Positions 11,851-22,540 of a stretch of 64,000 bases of DNA are shown here, in pieces. Position numbers and translations under genes: made by a program. The DNA is from Pelargonium x hortorum. Its lineage: Eukaryota > Streptophyta > Magnoliopsida > Geraniales > Geraniaceae. The notes beneath the pieces were generated by a model. That model was not told the DNA's origin and did no database searches. It saw only the letters and a list, made by a program, of their open reading frames with translations. The stretch is taken from contig JAYMTJ010000032.1 of assembly GCA_036897525.1 (NCBI GenBank), forward strand, positions 1 to 64,000, given 5' to 3'. How positions within the stretch are numbered: position 1 is the first letter of the stretch; the number at the start of each line of letters is the position of its first letter.

Positions 11851-12021
11851 AAGGACTACAGGAAACAAAGGCTCTAAGAATTGGAGGTATGAGGGCTAGA
11901 AGTCAAGAGGCAGGACCTCAGCTTGACATTGACAGGAACAGGAGGTAAGGTAGAAATGAGAACTCACTACTAAACCAGAAACCGAAGACTAAGGAGTGGA
12001 ATAGAAGAACTCGGGAATTCA

Positions 12022-12080
12022 GCACACATGGTTTTGTTGAATGAAACAGTCGCTGGGCTAGGTCGACTGCGTAGGTGTGC
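12022..12080 (+). repeat. GCACAC/GTGTGC cassette 4
   Basis: At 59 bp it matches cassette 1 in length and general order. Left end GCACACATGGTTTTG, right end GGTCGACTGCGTAGGTGTGC. The end pairs are kept while the interior differs. Confidence 0.75.
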
Positions 12081-12364
12081 ACTTCAAAGACCAAAAGAGA
12101 GGCAAACGCTTCCGTTTGTAAGCTCAGTACAGAAATGATCAAGCGTCAAATACAAATGAGATTCAAAAGACAAGTGACTGATATAGACATATGAAAGAGC
12201 TTTCGAGTCGGCAAAGTCTTGTTTATGAGAAAGATTTCCTGATAGAATAAGAAGGTAAAGATCTAATAAGAAGGTAAATAAGAGAGAACTGATTCTATAG
12301 ACAAATTGGGATTCCATTACTAGAAAGGATAGATTCAGCCTTGTAAGCTTCTTCTTGTCAGCTT

Positions 12365-12790
12365 CTTCTTATTCCCGAAGCATCATCCCACTAAACTCAT
12401 TCTATTTCCAAACCGCTCAAACTGAAAGAAATCCATTCCAAAAACAAGGACTGAGCTACTATAGTAAGAGACCTGCTACAAATAGAACTTATGCACTTCC
12501 AATTCGAAACATTTGAGCTGCTGCTTCTATCTATCCGGACTGAAACTAACTTGCGCAAACCCGAATCACTCAATTCTAAGAAACCAGCGCAATTCCATTC
12601 ATCCGACCCACTCCAAGTCAACTTGCCTCCTTCGTCAACGATAACAGAGACTGGTGAGACTGAGGTTGATCAAGCTAGACTTTCTCTATAGGATCCTTGA
12701 GACACGAGCTACAAACTGATAGACCATTTAAGCTACTGCTTCATATGATTCCCGAAGCATAAGGATCCAATTCTAGAACTTCCAATTCGA
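12365..12790. repeat. Degenerate internal duplication
   Basis: ATTCCCGAAGCAT occurs at 12371-12383 and 12748-12760, and ACTTCCAATTCGA at 12495-12507 and 12778-12790. GAGCTGCTGCTTCTAT near 12515 has a diverged partner AAGCTACTGCTTCATA near 12730. The order and spacing of the copies differ, so the duplication has been rearranged or eroded. Confidence 0.7.
12612..12628 (+). repeat. 17-bp dispersed repeat, copy 1
   Basis: TCCAAGTCAACTTGCCT is identical to 34419-34435. Upstream, TCCATTC is also shared, but 13 extra bases separate it from the repeat here. This supports common descent with one indel rather than chance identity. Confidence 0.8.
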
Positions 12791-12928
12791 CTCAAACGAA
12801 AAGGTATGAAAGAACCCCTATTTTGTTTGTTGCTTCCCTCTTGACAGCCTTTGTGCTCTCATCTTGCTCTCATTTGTTGTTTGTTGCTAAATTCTAAGCT
12901 AGTGAAAGCATTTGCCAGTGAAAGGAGG

Positions 12929-12949
12929 AATGCTAATGGGATAAGCCGG
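12929..12949 (+). repeat. AATGCTAATGGATAAGCCGG family, copy 1
   Basis: Related copies are at 13249-13265 (AATGCTAATGTAAGCCG) and 42472-42491 (one G fewer). After the shared core, copies 1 and 3 both run into an AAATCYAACTAAA stretch, with an insertion of about 30 bases in copy 1. Confidence 0.75.
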
Positions 12950-13248
12950 TGCTGCTAGTTGGAAAGCAAAGGAAGTGAAATCCAACTAAACTAATAAAGA
13001 TTTCCCAACCATAACAAAGGAACACTCTTTCTTATTAAGTAATATCTAAATTATCTTAACCCTCACAACTCTAAGGGACCCTCATTTGTCAACTGGAACT
13101 AAGGAGGTCTCTCAATTGAAATAGACTTCTTGTCACTAAACCTCGAGTCTCCATTAAACTCTAGCTACTGGACACATAACTCGCTCATTTCCTGCTCTCA
13201 CCTTAACTAATTAGTAATCTATGGTACTAACTAGAACCTTGAAAAGTC

Positions 13249-13265
13249 AATGCTAATGTAAGCCG
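13249..13265 (+). repeat. AATGCTAATGGATAAGCCGG family, copy 2
   Basis: This is a short, diverged member 320 bases after copy 1, lacking the GGA before TAAGCC. Confidence 0.55.
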
Positions 13266-13850
13266 ATCAAGTTCTTGTGGATAGGTCAGTACTATCTTAG
13301 GAAGTTAATACACTCTAAATTCTAGTCATTGAGGAAAACGGATTCCCTTGTAAACCAAGTTCCTTCTCTTAGGACCAAAGCCAACTCTATGGAACACTCA
13401 ATTGCTCTAACCTGTAATTCCTCATAGTCCACCGAACTCTAACAAGTTCAGCATAAGATATTAAGGAAAACTAAATACTGAGAAACTTGAAAAGTCTGCT
13501 ACCTTAGAACCTATCCGACTGAGGTACACTCTTAAACCTTGAAATCCCTGCCAAAGTAACTCTTAGATCCCATCCGTTTTAGAACCTCCTTAAAATCCTA
13601 CTTGATAACCGGATTTTCCTAACTAAAGGAAGAGCTGTTTTAAACCAATCTAAGTCTTCTTAAGTCTAAGTCCCACTCTCTAACTAACCAAGTCAGTGTT
13701 TCCTTGAAAGCTGGTCAAAGTAATAACATAAACTGATTCTATCTTGTACTTGTAAAGCTAAGGTGTGAATACAATGAATTACTTGTTCTAACTCCTGAGC
13801 CTGAAACATCCAAACTCAACTAATAAATATCTTTCTTTACAAATGGGTAT

Positions 13851-16800
13851 ACGCGTACTTAGAATCTTTTTCATCATTGTGTAGCATCGTGGTATTTACT
13901 CCACCATCTTAAATTTGTATTCGTTATCTTTCACCTAATCATCGTGGTGACTGGCTTTTCTTTTTATACAGAGGGTCCTTTTCTAACTTTTCTAATTCTG
14001 GTATACTCTGTATCTTAGAAGGACTTTAAGGAGCGAGCAGCTTATTAGAGAACTCCCTTTTTTACTTATACTTACTATGGAACCTTTTTAGAATTCTTCT
14101 GGATTTGGGGTTAAGGAAGAACTCCGGTTTAGCTTTTCAAAAGGATTCGGCTCGTAATTATGCTTTTTACAACTTATTCGTGCGCCTTTACACTTTTTAC
14201 TGGACCCAGAAAGCTTCCGATCTTCTTGGAATTAAATAAGAAAAATACCCGAGATCCTGAAAAGGAAACTGGGGCTCTCCTTACATTTTCATTTAAAGAC
14301 ATTTTAGAGTTTATTCCCCTTTCTTTAGTTAGGAAAACTCACAGGCTTAGCAAAACGGAGTAATAACAGCTCCTTTAGATATGAGATTTCCGTGATTCTA
14401 GACTTCTTAAAGAGATAGCGAATTCCTATAACTAGTGGAACCTAAAAACTTAAGAACTTATACGGATTTATTAACATAACTACTATAATAGAAAGAAATA
14501 TAAGACAAAACAAGAGTTCAAGTCGTATACTATATTAAAATACTAGAGAATATATAAGAAAGTAACAGGTTCTATTCTAATCTCATAGGAAACTATCTAA
14601 GACTAAAAAAGAAAACTAGAAAATCCCTCTTTTTTTAGTATCTATTACTAACAAGGACTTTGCTTTGTACGAAAGACCCCTGCTGTATAATACCTAGGCT
14701 TCCATTCCTTATCTTAACTTTATTCTTGGCTTTCTTACTAGTTGATAAGCCTACAACAGTTCTAGTACTTCTGTACTACTTACCGGCTGGGAACACAGAA
14801 AGATAGCTACTTGTTAAAGAACTTCCCTGTTCTGATTTACTTTTGTATTCTAAAACTAAAGGGTTAATTCCTATACCTTTCTTCAGAAATAGCAACCTCT
14901 TTTTAATTAACTAAATTCTAAGTCTTTGGAGCTGTATCTATAATAAATTGACTAACTGCTAGACTCTTCTGGGCTATAGCTTTCTTATCTTCTTTACCCA
15001 ATTCCTAGCCAACTTACTTGCATGCAAGAAAATCTTGAGGAACAAAAGGCTTTTTAGAAAACTTATTATCTTTTGAAAACAAATATGTGTCTCTATCTCA
15101 TTCAAAGCTATTAGACTCTCTATCTTCTTAGGGCTCTTCTAAAAACCTAACTTCTCCGCGATAGATTATAAGAAAACTCGATCTTGACTCAGTTACTTTG
15201 TTTTTTTAATAATCCCTTGTTTAGTAAAAAACTTGTACTTGGAAAAGACCCCTTAATTAATAACCCGGTTACCTAAATTCATAAATAAAAGAGATAAGGA
15301 AACCCAGCTTTAGACGAGAAAGCTTAAAATATCAAATCAAAGACTGAAACTAAAATCTCCTTTGAAAGGTATTTCTTTCTTAACGAAACAGAAGTTACCA
15401 GATTTAGGACTACCCAGAATAAGTAAGCAATACGTTGATATGAACCCCCTTCCTCTTTTATTCACTCAATTCCATTTTTGGTATTAGGCCTTTCATTCCA
15501 AATGTCTTATTATCGAGAATCTGAAACCTTGTAAACAAAGGAACACGAAAACTCCTTTCCACAGCTACTTTATAAAATTCAGCAATCAAAAGACACTATA
15601 CAGATCTAGAAAGGTAATAAACAAAGAGTTACTTCTTAAAAAACTAAAGGGCTACTAATTTGAAAATGACTTCGTTAGAGATTTACAGCCGAAAAGTAAG
15701 GAGCTCCCAGAAAATATAGACCCATTTAGACCTAAAAAAAGAAAAGGGTTGACTATAACATAACCTCGTCCCGTAAACTAGAAAAGCAAAGGGAGATTCT
15801 AGAGTACCCGGGCTTAAGCGAGCTGCTTAGAATGAAGAAATCTCATTTTGAACTAGAACTCAGATTCCATTTTCGTAAATGTTTTGAAATTCCTTTTAGA
15901 TGATAGATGAAAATACTGACTCAATCATAGAGTAGAACTTATTCTACTTAATTAATATTCGCTAAGAAACTCCTCTTGTTTTTTACAGCTTTAGAGAACC
16001 TGGGACATAGAAACTCCTTTACTTTAATTTAGTAATTTATAAGCTCTAGTCTTAACACCTGTAAAGTCCCTCAAGTAAAATGAACTTTGAACCACGAACA
16101 CCAACAGGAAAAGCAGACATTCCTTTACTAGAAACAAAAGGAACTGGGGGAAACAAGCAACGCCTTAACTTTATATACTTTAATTCCTTTATTAAATGGC
16201 TTTCTTAGGAACTACACTCATGAGCCTTGCCCGTCTTGATAATAACTCCTGTCTTGATTGTACTACCCTTCTTACTTATACTTCGTACCTCTCAAGCAGA
16301 AAACTTTCTAAATTTCCCGCTATTCTCGAGATTTTACTAACTAGCAAAACTTACTTAAGCTCTTTTTACCACTGCTTTACCTTACAAAACTCATTACTTT
16401 AACTAAAACTTCAGGGAAATAAGATATTTTACACTTAAAGTCAATGAAAAGGCTCAGAAAAAAGGAATACCGACTCAATCGAACAGTACCTAAGCTAAGT
16501 TATTAGAAATTCTTTTGTTTATTGCCAACTGTGATACGTTTTACCTAATTTTCGTTCATTTTAAGACATTATGGATTCCTTATAAAAGTAAGAGGCATAG
16601 AAAAAGAGTCCTGTGCCTACATTCCTAGAAGCTACTATATCTCTAAAGATTACCTGTTTTTGGTATTACCTTCTTTAATACCTATACCTGTTTTATGAGT
16701 ATCTACCTATAGCCACACCAACTCCATAAACCTACGTTTCTCTTATTGACTACTACAAAAAAGCAAACTGGACAACAACAGGAAGAAATTCTCCCTCAGT

Positions 16801-17042
16801 TCTATCCTTGCCATAAACCAATTACTTTACCTATAACTCAAAAAAGGGACTTAGAAGCCTACCTTAACTAGATAGGAGAAGAAAACCTTACCTTATAGAA
16901 TTGAAATATAGTAATCTCACTTTTCTATTAAGAAATTCCTAAAATAAAGGGATACCTAGACACTTATAGTACACCCAATAAATAAGGACTTGTACGCTAT
17001 CCAAAAGGAGCTCGATAAGGAAGCGTTGGAATGTTAGAATGC
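13851..17042. other. Non-coding A+T-rich DNA, texture B
   Basis: No gene was recognised. The frame at 14160-14363 (67 codons) has no family signature. GCTAGACTCTTCTGGGCTAT near 14957 resembles ACTAGACTCTTTTGAGCTAT near 2286 (four differences in 20), a further weak tie to island 1. Confidence 0.55.
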
Positions 17043-17130
17043 TAGTATGCAAGCTCAAGTACAGTTTTGGAAGTGGTAGAGCACTGGGCTTTTAACCAAA
17101 CAGCTGCAGGTTCAAGTCCAGCTATACTAT
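17043..17130 (+). tRNA. trnK: trnK(UUU)-like tRNA gene or relic with expanded D-loop
   Basis: The anticodon loop CTTTTAA (anticodon TTT) and the T-loop TTCAAGT, with GTGGTAGAGCAC and GCTATAC, match plant mitochondrial trnK as remembered. A full acceptor stem can be drawn: TAGTATG (17043-17049) with TATACTA (17123-17129), seven pairs including one G-T. The usual stem is GGGTGTA/TATACCC, so pairs 1-72 and 2-71 have changed on both sides. The D-stem GCTC (17053-17056) pairs with GAGC (17079-17082) around a 22-base loop. The usual loop is about 8, implying an insertion of about 14 bases (inference). Weak points are A-A at 51-63, two mismatches in the anticodon stem (27-43 and 29-41), three bases between acceptor and D-stem, and T as discriminator. 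The C27-A43 mismatch could be mended by C-to-U editing. It may be functional or a slowly decaying relic. Confidence 0.55.
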
Positions 17131-19500
17131 TAATTAAATCTTTCAGTTTGGGGAATTAGAGTTTGGATTTCAGTTTGAAGCTTAAGTGTTAAAGGAGCTA
17201 TTAAGGCAAGGAGTCCCAAAACGAAAAGGAACTAGAAAGATAAGAAGTCTAGAAGTTTAGTTGGAGCAGATAGAGATTCCGGTTATAGTTAAGACATTGG
17301 CCAGGAGAAAGTAACTCACTGGCTAAGAGACAAAGGGAAGAAACCCACTAACTACGCTTCTTACATTTTGAAAAGACTTCCCTTTGGAAGCTATTTTATC
17401 GTCATAGAAACGAAAAAAACTAACTTACTTTTGCTTCAACACCCTATGATTATATTCCCTAAAATCTTAACCATCCAAACTCAAACTTGAACGAACAAGA
17501 ATGAAAGCTTGTTCTGAAACGGCCCTTAAATTCCTAAGTCCTTGATTAAAAAAAGCAAATAGACAGACTCCTTACTCAGCTAGACTAAATAAGAAATTCC
17601 TGGATAAAGAAGTGCCTATAGATACTATAGATTAAAGAATCCTTTACAGTATAAAGACTTCATATGCTAAAGAAAAGGGGAATCTACCGTTAAACAGAAA
17701 TACCTAATGTTATTATTACACTTAAATTGAACCTATGCCGTTAGGTAGGGATATAGTCTAATTTGGAGAAATCTCTTCTTATCTTAGTTTATATTAAGCT
17801 TTGTAATAATACAATAAATAGAGGAAACTCGCGGCTTATGTTTATGCATTTTGGGGATGTATATATATGTTGGAAACAGCGCGTACTATTCAAGCTGCTT
17901 TATTTAAGTATTCCAAAATAGTTGTTAAGCTTTCTTCAGTCTTACGTAAGGCAAAAGAGTTAAAGAAGCCCTTGTGTTTTGAGATTCTTGACTTTGTAGA
18001 TTCCTAAGCTATTAAGGCATTGGTCTATATTACCTCTGTAAATTAGATTCTCCAGAACCGGGACATTATTTAGAACATTTCCTAACCTGCAAGCACTTTC
18101 TCTATCTTTGGGATAACATAACAAGATAATTCTCTTTTGTTATGAGGTAAAGCCTGCTAAAGCGAGTGTGTAGCTCTAGCATCTTAGCAGTCCTTAGTTT
18201 CCTTGAGAGCTTCCTTCCGATAAATGTCTTTATTGTGTTCTAAGGAATTTAGTACAACCACGCAGAAGAAAGCTCCAATGAAAGGTTAGGCGGCTAGTTT
18301 AGTTTACTTGGTAAAGCAATATAGAACACAGGCAAGTTCCATCATATTAATTAAGGTTAAGGAAACCCTCCTAGCTTTACCCAAAATACAAATCCTTTAC
18401 CAGATCGGAATCATTCTAGCATCACAATAAAGATTTACCTAGGATTAGACTGAAAGAGAGGGTTTCTATCTTTCTAGTTAGGAATGAATCAGGTTTTCCT
18501 ATATCCACTATGACTAAGAATCTTCCTATCCAAGACAAAAGAGCTTGCTTTAGACTTCCCTTCTTAATGGGCGGGGAACCTTTCACTTTTACTAGAAATT
18601 AAGACTCTAATATTCTCTTTGGCTCTTCTATCCGGAATTGATATGAAAAAAATTCCACCGAAAAAACACTTAATTAAGCGAAATTCCTTGGTAGAGCAGG
18701 GCTCTTACCTATATCTTGAGAAATTCTTTCAAAAATGGCTCTGGGACTTAGGTTCCCCTCAAAGTATCCAGCCAGAGTATAAGAAATAAGCATAAAAGTA
18801 AGCCTTTCTGATAGTATTCTATAAAGTATCTACGGAAATACATTACTATGGAATTCTAGTTAAAAGCCTAAATCTAAGCTAGGGGTTTGGGCACCGCTAT
18901 GCTATCAGAGGAAAAGAAAAGCGGTAGAACTAACGAGTCTATTGTCTATTGCGGGCTACCCTTCCCTTAGGAAAAGAAAAGAGTTTTATTACTTAGTACA
19001 GCTCGGCCAGTTAGAGGGAGCCTTGAATGGGTATCCACGTTAGAATATGTCATTTAATAGCTCCTAGTGACTTCCTACTTTAAAACAGGATCTAGAAAAA
19101 GAAGAAATAAAATACTACCTATAGTATAATACTTAAGTCTTTTTTCGCTTTAAACTAACAAACAAGACGGATCTCCTCCCTTAAGACCTAAAAAAGAAAA
19201 AACTTTGAGAATTCTTACTAGAGCTGCTAACCCTTAATAGGAATCCCCTGGCTCAGGCGAAATTGGAAGACCCGGGTTACTTACTACCTTCTTAAACCGA
19301 AAACTGGGAAACCCTTCAAATTCAAATGCCTTGACGGACCCTTGTCTTAGTTAGGAGGTGACTCAGGGACCTAATTTGCTTGTGTTATAACCAATTGCTG
19401 CTATGGAACTCTCTGGAACTCTCTTAATTCTTTGTAATGTAAGGAGTCTAACTATATTCCTTACAAAATGGTATAGAGAATTAAAGATTAGAATCACTAC
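17131..19500. other. Non-coding A+T-rich DNA, texture B
   Basis: No gene was recognised. A 10-bp perfect tandem duplication (GGAACTCTCT) stands at 19405-19424. The rest is low-complexity A+T-rich sequence without frames of note. Confidence 0.55.
19405..19424. repeat. 10-bp tandem duplication
   Basis: GGAACTCTCT occurs twice, perfectly, head to tail. Confidence 0.9.
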
Positions 19501-22500
19501 CTCTTTGAGTCATTTCATACCTCGAAAAATGGAATAGTGTTTAATATCAGTCAGTCAGTCAGTTAGTTAGTAGAAACATAATAGTAGTATATCACAAGCA
19601 TAAGTTTTTATTGTTTAGTTGAATCAAACAGCTGATAGAATTCACATAAACGGTGGGTTCAAATTGATAAGTTTAGGTTCTTATTAATGTGCAAGATCTG
19701 AGTTCCTTTTTTCTTGAATGTATAGTCCATTTCTTAATTAAAATGAGCCTAAAAAGTGAAGCTTATAATAACCTTAGATAAAGAGCATTAAAAATAAAGA
19801 GTGTAGTATAGGAGCTTCGTTTGATCCTTGCAGTATATTAGCTGTATAGTATATGGAGAAGTAGCAGTATTAGTTTCATTTGGTTATAACAAGAAATTCA
19901 TTGTATTGACAGGCAGCTACCTCAGTAAGTAAATCCCTTGCTATACTTAAACTCCTTAGCTTACATAGGAACAGTCCTCCTTTAGCCAAGAAAACCCAAT
20001 CCTAGCTTCCAAAGTCTAGTGCTTTGCCTTAGATTCTATTAGAACAAGTCATTCATTAGACTCATTTAGACCTAATAAGCTTAGATCGGAATAGTTCCTC
20101 TGTACGTAAGATTAAGAGTAAGCGCTCTTTGGACCATCATATGATATGACCGGAATTGAGAATTTCAATTAGTTTGTTTCAAGCAAAAGAAACCGAAGTG
20201 GTACAGGTTCGAGCTGGGATTGACAGAGAGGATTAGATTATTAGTTCGCTTACAAGCTACAACAAAACAAACGAGTTAATTAATATTGAAACGTAAACCA
20301 CTTGAGACTATACTTTATCGAGGTTTTCATTATTCTAATAATTGAAAGATAGCTTCTTTGAGAAGGAAGATTAATATACAGTGAGAAAGATTGCGAGTGA
20401 AGTTTCTTGTTTGTGTAGGAATTGAAGCCTCTCCTACAATGTCAGCCTGCTTTCAAAAGAATGAGATCTCCTTGGGGTTTCCCAACTTCCTTAGCTTGCT
20501 ATCACAGTCTTATTAGATACACTTGGTTTCACTAGCTTAGAGTTAGCTACAATTAGAACAGTTCCCAACCATAGATTCCTATCTGTAAGAAACTCCCTCT
20601 GCGCTGTACCATCATTAGCCAGAAGAAAGACTTAGGACTAAGAAAAGAGTTAGTACTGCAAGCAAAAGCACTGAAATGGTAAAATGGTTTGGTTCTGAAA
20701 AGGACACTGTTCCAGGTAAAACCTCCTTCAAAGCTGTGTATTTAGAGTTGGTTTAGGCAATCAATAGATTCTATTTACTGTAAGTAGAATTATTATCTAT
20801 ACCGTCCTTGGCATGCTTAGTCATTTGAGATTCCGTATCATTTAGAAGAGTCTCCTAGCTAGACCCATCTCAGATACAAGACTTCGCAAGTATAACATAA
20901 CACTCGTAAAATACCAAACAAAGAGACGCTATAGATTAGAAACATTCTCAATGACTTCTCTCTTTCTCCTGAGATAACCCTTTTGAGCTACAACAAATAG
21001 AATCTATTTCTATTGACTTATTTATCGGCTACACCAGCTTTACAAGAAGAAAATAAAGGATTCTCTATTCTTATGGCTTAAGTTAAGAAACTCGAAAAGA
21101 CTCTATTTTAAGGTCAATTTGAGGTACCCATAAATCCTGCTCTAAATCAAAACAAGGAAGTATTCCGACCAGAACATACTTCTAATCAATCTCAATTAAA
21201 TCCTCAAAAAATGTAAACAAACCCTTCTTAAGATATCTAACTTACCAAATTGAAAGAGTACTGATTAAGGCCAATAGCAGTATCTATGTCCTATGCAAGC
21301 TCTTTCCAAGCTCTAGAGAATACTGAAGAGAATCTTGTCAGTCTAACTCTAACCAATCTAAGCTAAGATGGAATAGAACTAATCTCTGTCTTAAGTCTAA
21401 GGTGCCTAAACTAATTAACTTGAGAAAAAAGCCAATCCCAAAGATGTAATAAGAATAAAGATCCACCTAATTAAAAGGTAGCCTCCAAGGTATGTTTAGA
21501 TTTGGTAATTGAGTAGACAAATTTCTGGTAAATTCGGGTTCCTGTAAAGTCAAGCTAATTGCCACGAAACTCAAGGAGTCCAATAGAATGTCCTCTCTAG
21601 GAACCACTAATCCCTTCCTTGAATGCTTTACCTCTGTCAATTTATGAACTAACTTGTCCATTTCGGTGCTGTTTATTATGTACTTATGCTTTCAGCCGAA
21701 CTAAGCACTCTTGCTAACCACTTTACCTTGGACAGAGCATTTGTGAACTCTTTGAAGGGGGTTACCTGGAATTGAGTAATAAATTACCGCTTATACACCT
21801 GACTTTGGAAATCCCTTGGATGCTGGTCTTGCTCTTAGGTACCTACAAACTAAAGTTTGCCTGGAACTAGACTCTATAACAGGAATACTAGATCGATACA
21901 TGGAAAGCTGTTTATTGTTGTACTGACATAGCTTTGACAGACTTATGACTGCATTGTAGCTAGCTAATGACATATTCTTAGGAACCTGAAAAAACCCTTA
22001 GAACCCTAAACCAATGAAAGTAGTCCTTGTCAGCTGGTTCTTATCTTTTGATGGAACAGAATCAGAGTCCCTTTCATTCCATGCATGATTCTTACAGGAG
22101 CTTTTACTGAACCAAGGAATAGAACTGAGGAGTTTGTTAAAGAATTGTTCTAATTGAAACAAGGAAATGCATCTTTAATCTTAACTACTCTAAATCCTAA
22201 CCTTAGAATCCCAACCTCGAAGGAAGTCTAATAAGCGAATACTTCTTGGCAGGGAAGGAACATAAGACAGAGAATCTTCTTCTTGTTTGTCTTTGTAAGC
22301 GAGGAGTTTTGCAAGCAGTAGCTCTTAGAATTTATTGACTTATAGAATGAATTTTGTTCTTGAAAGCTAAGGAGATAATCCAATTTGTATTACTATTTGT
22401 TTGAATGAGTTCTTCTAATCAGTACAGTAACTACTACTACGGAAGAGTATTAGTTAAGATATTCTAATCACTTACTTGTATAGAACCCTTTGACTGACAC

Positions 22501-22540
22501 ACAACTACGCTACGTTTTTCCTTATTCTGCTCTCAGCTTT
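19501..22540. other. Non-coding DNA, texture A island 3
   Basis: No gene was recognised. It opens with the TCAG/TTAG microsatellite at 19547-19573. A hairpin AATAGAA-TCTAT-TTCTATT lies near 20995-21013. Recurrent words such as AGCTACAACAAA and CTAGCTTAGA tie it to the other texture A islands. The transition back to texture B near 22540 is abrupt by eye. Confidence 0.55.
19547..19573. repeat. (TCAG)4 followed by (TTAG)2
   Basis: A short tetranucleotide microsatellite. Three TCAG units also occur at 62713-62726. Short runs of this kind arise by slippage. Confidence 0.9.

Larger units (their letters stand above)
10795..12130. repeat. Purine-rich, hairpin-dense repeat block
   Basis: The plus strand is strongly purine-rich (recurrent GAGGAAAGAAGGAGG). 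It holds three interleaved repeat families: four GCACAC...GTGTGC cassettes, five GGAGGTATGA motifs, and two copies of a 28-bp unit with a GCAA hairpin. Further perfect short stem-loops are CGAGTT/AACTCG at 10809-10826, CAAGCA/TGCTTG at 11095-11110, GAGTC/GACTC at 11131-11148 and CAAACG/CGTTTG around a CTTC loop at 12113-12128. No frame longer than about 75 codons crosses it. A decayed structured-RNA or intron-like element, or an amplified hairpin repeat, would both fit. I could not match it to a known family. Confidence 0.6.
12131..13850. other. Non-coding DNA, texture A island 2 continued
   Basis: No gene was recognised. AATAAGAAGGTAAA occurs at 12246 and 12265 (period 19). From 12365 to 12790 there are internal duplications, described separately. 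From about 13020 to 13820 the plus strand is C/T-rich and G-poor, the opposite skew to the block before it. GAACCTTGAAAAGTC (about 13233) recurs as GAAACTTGAAAAGTC (about 13481). Confidence 0.6.
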
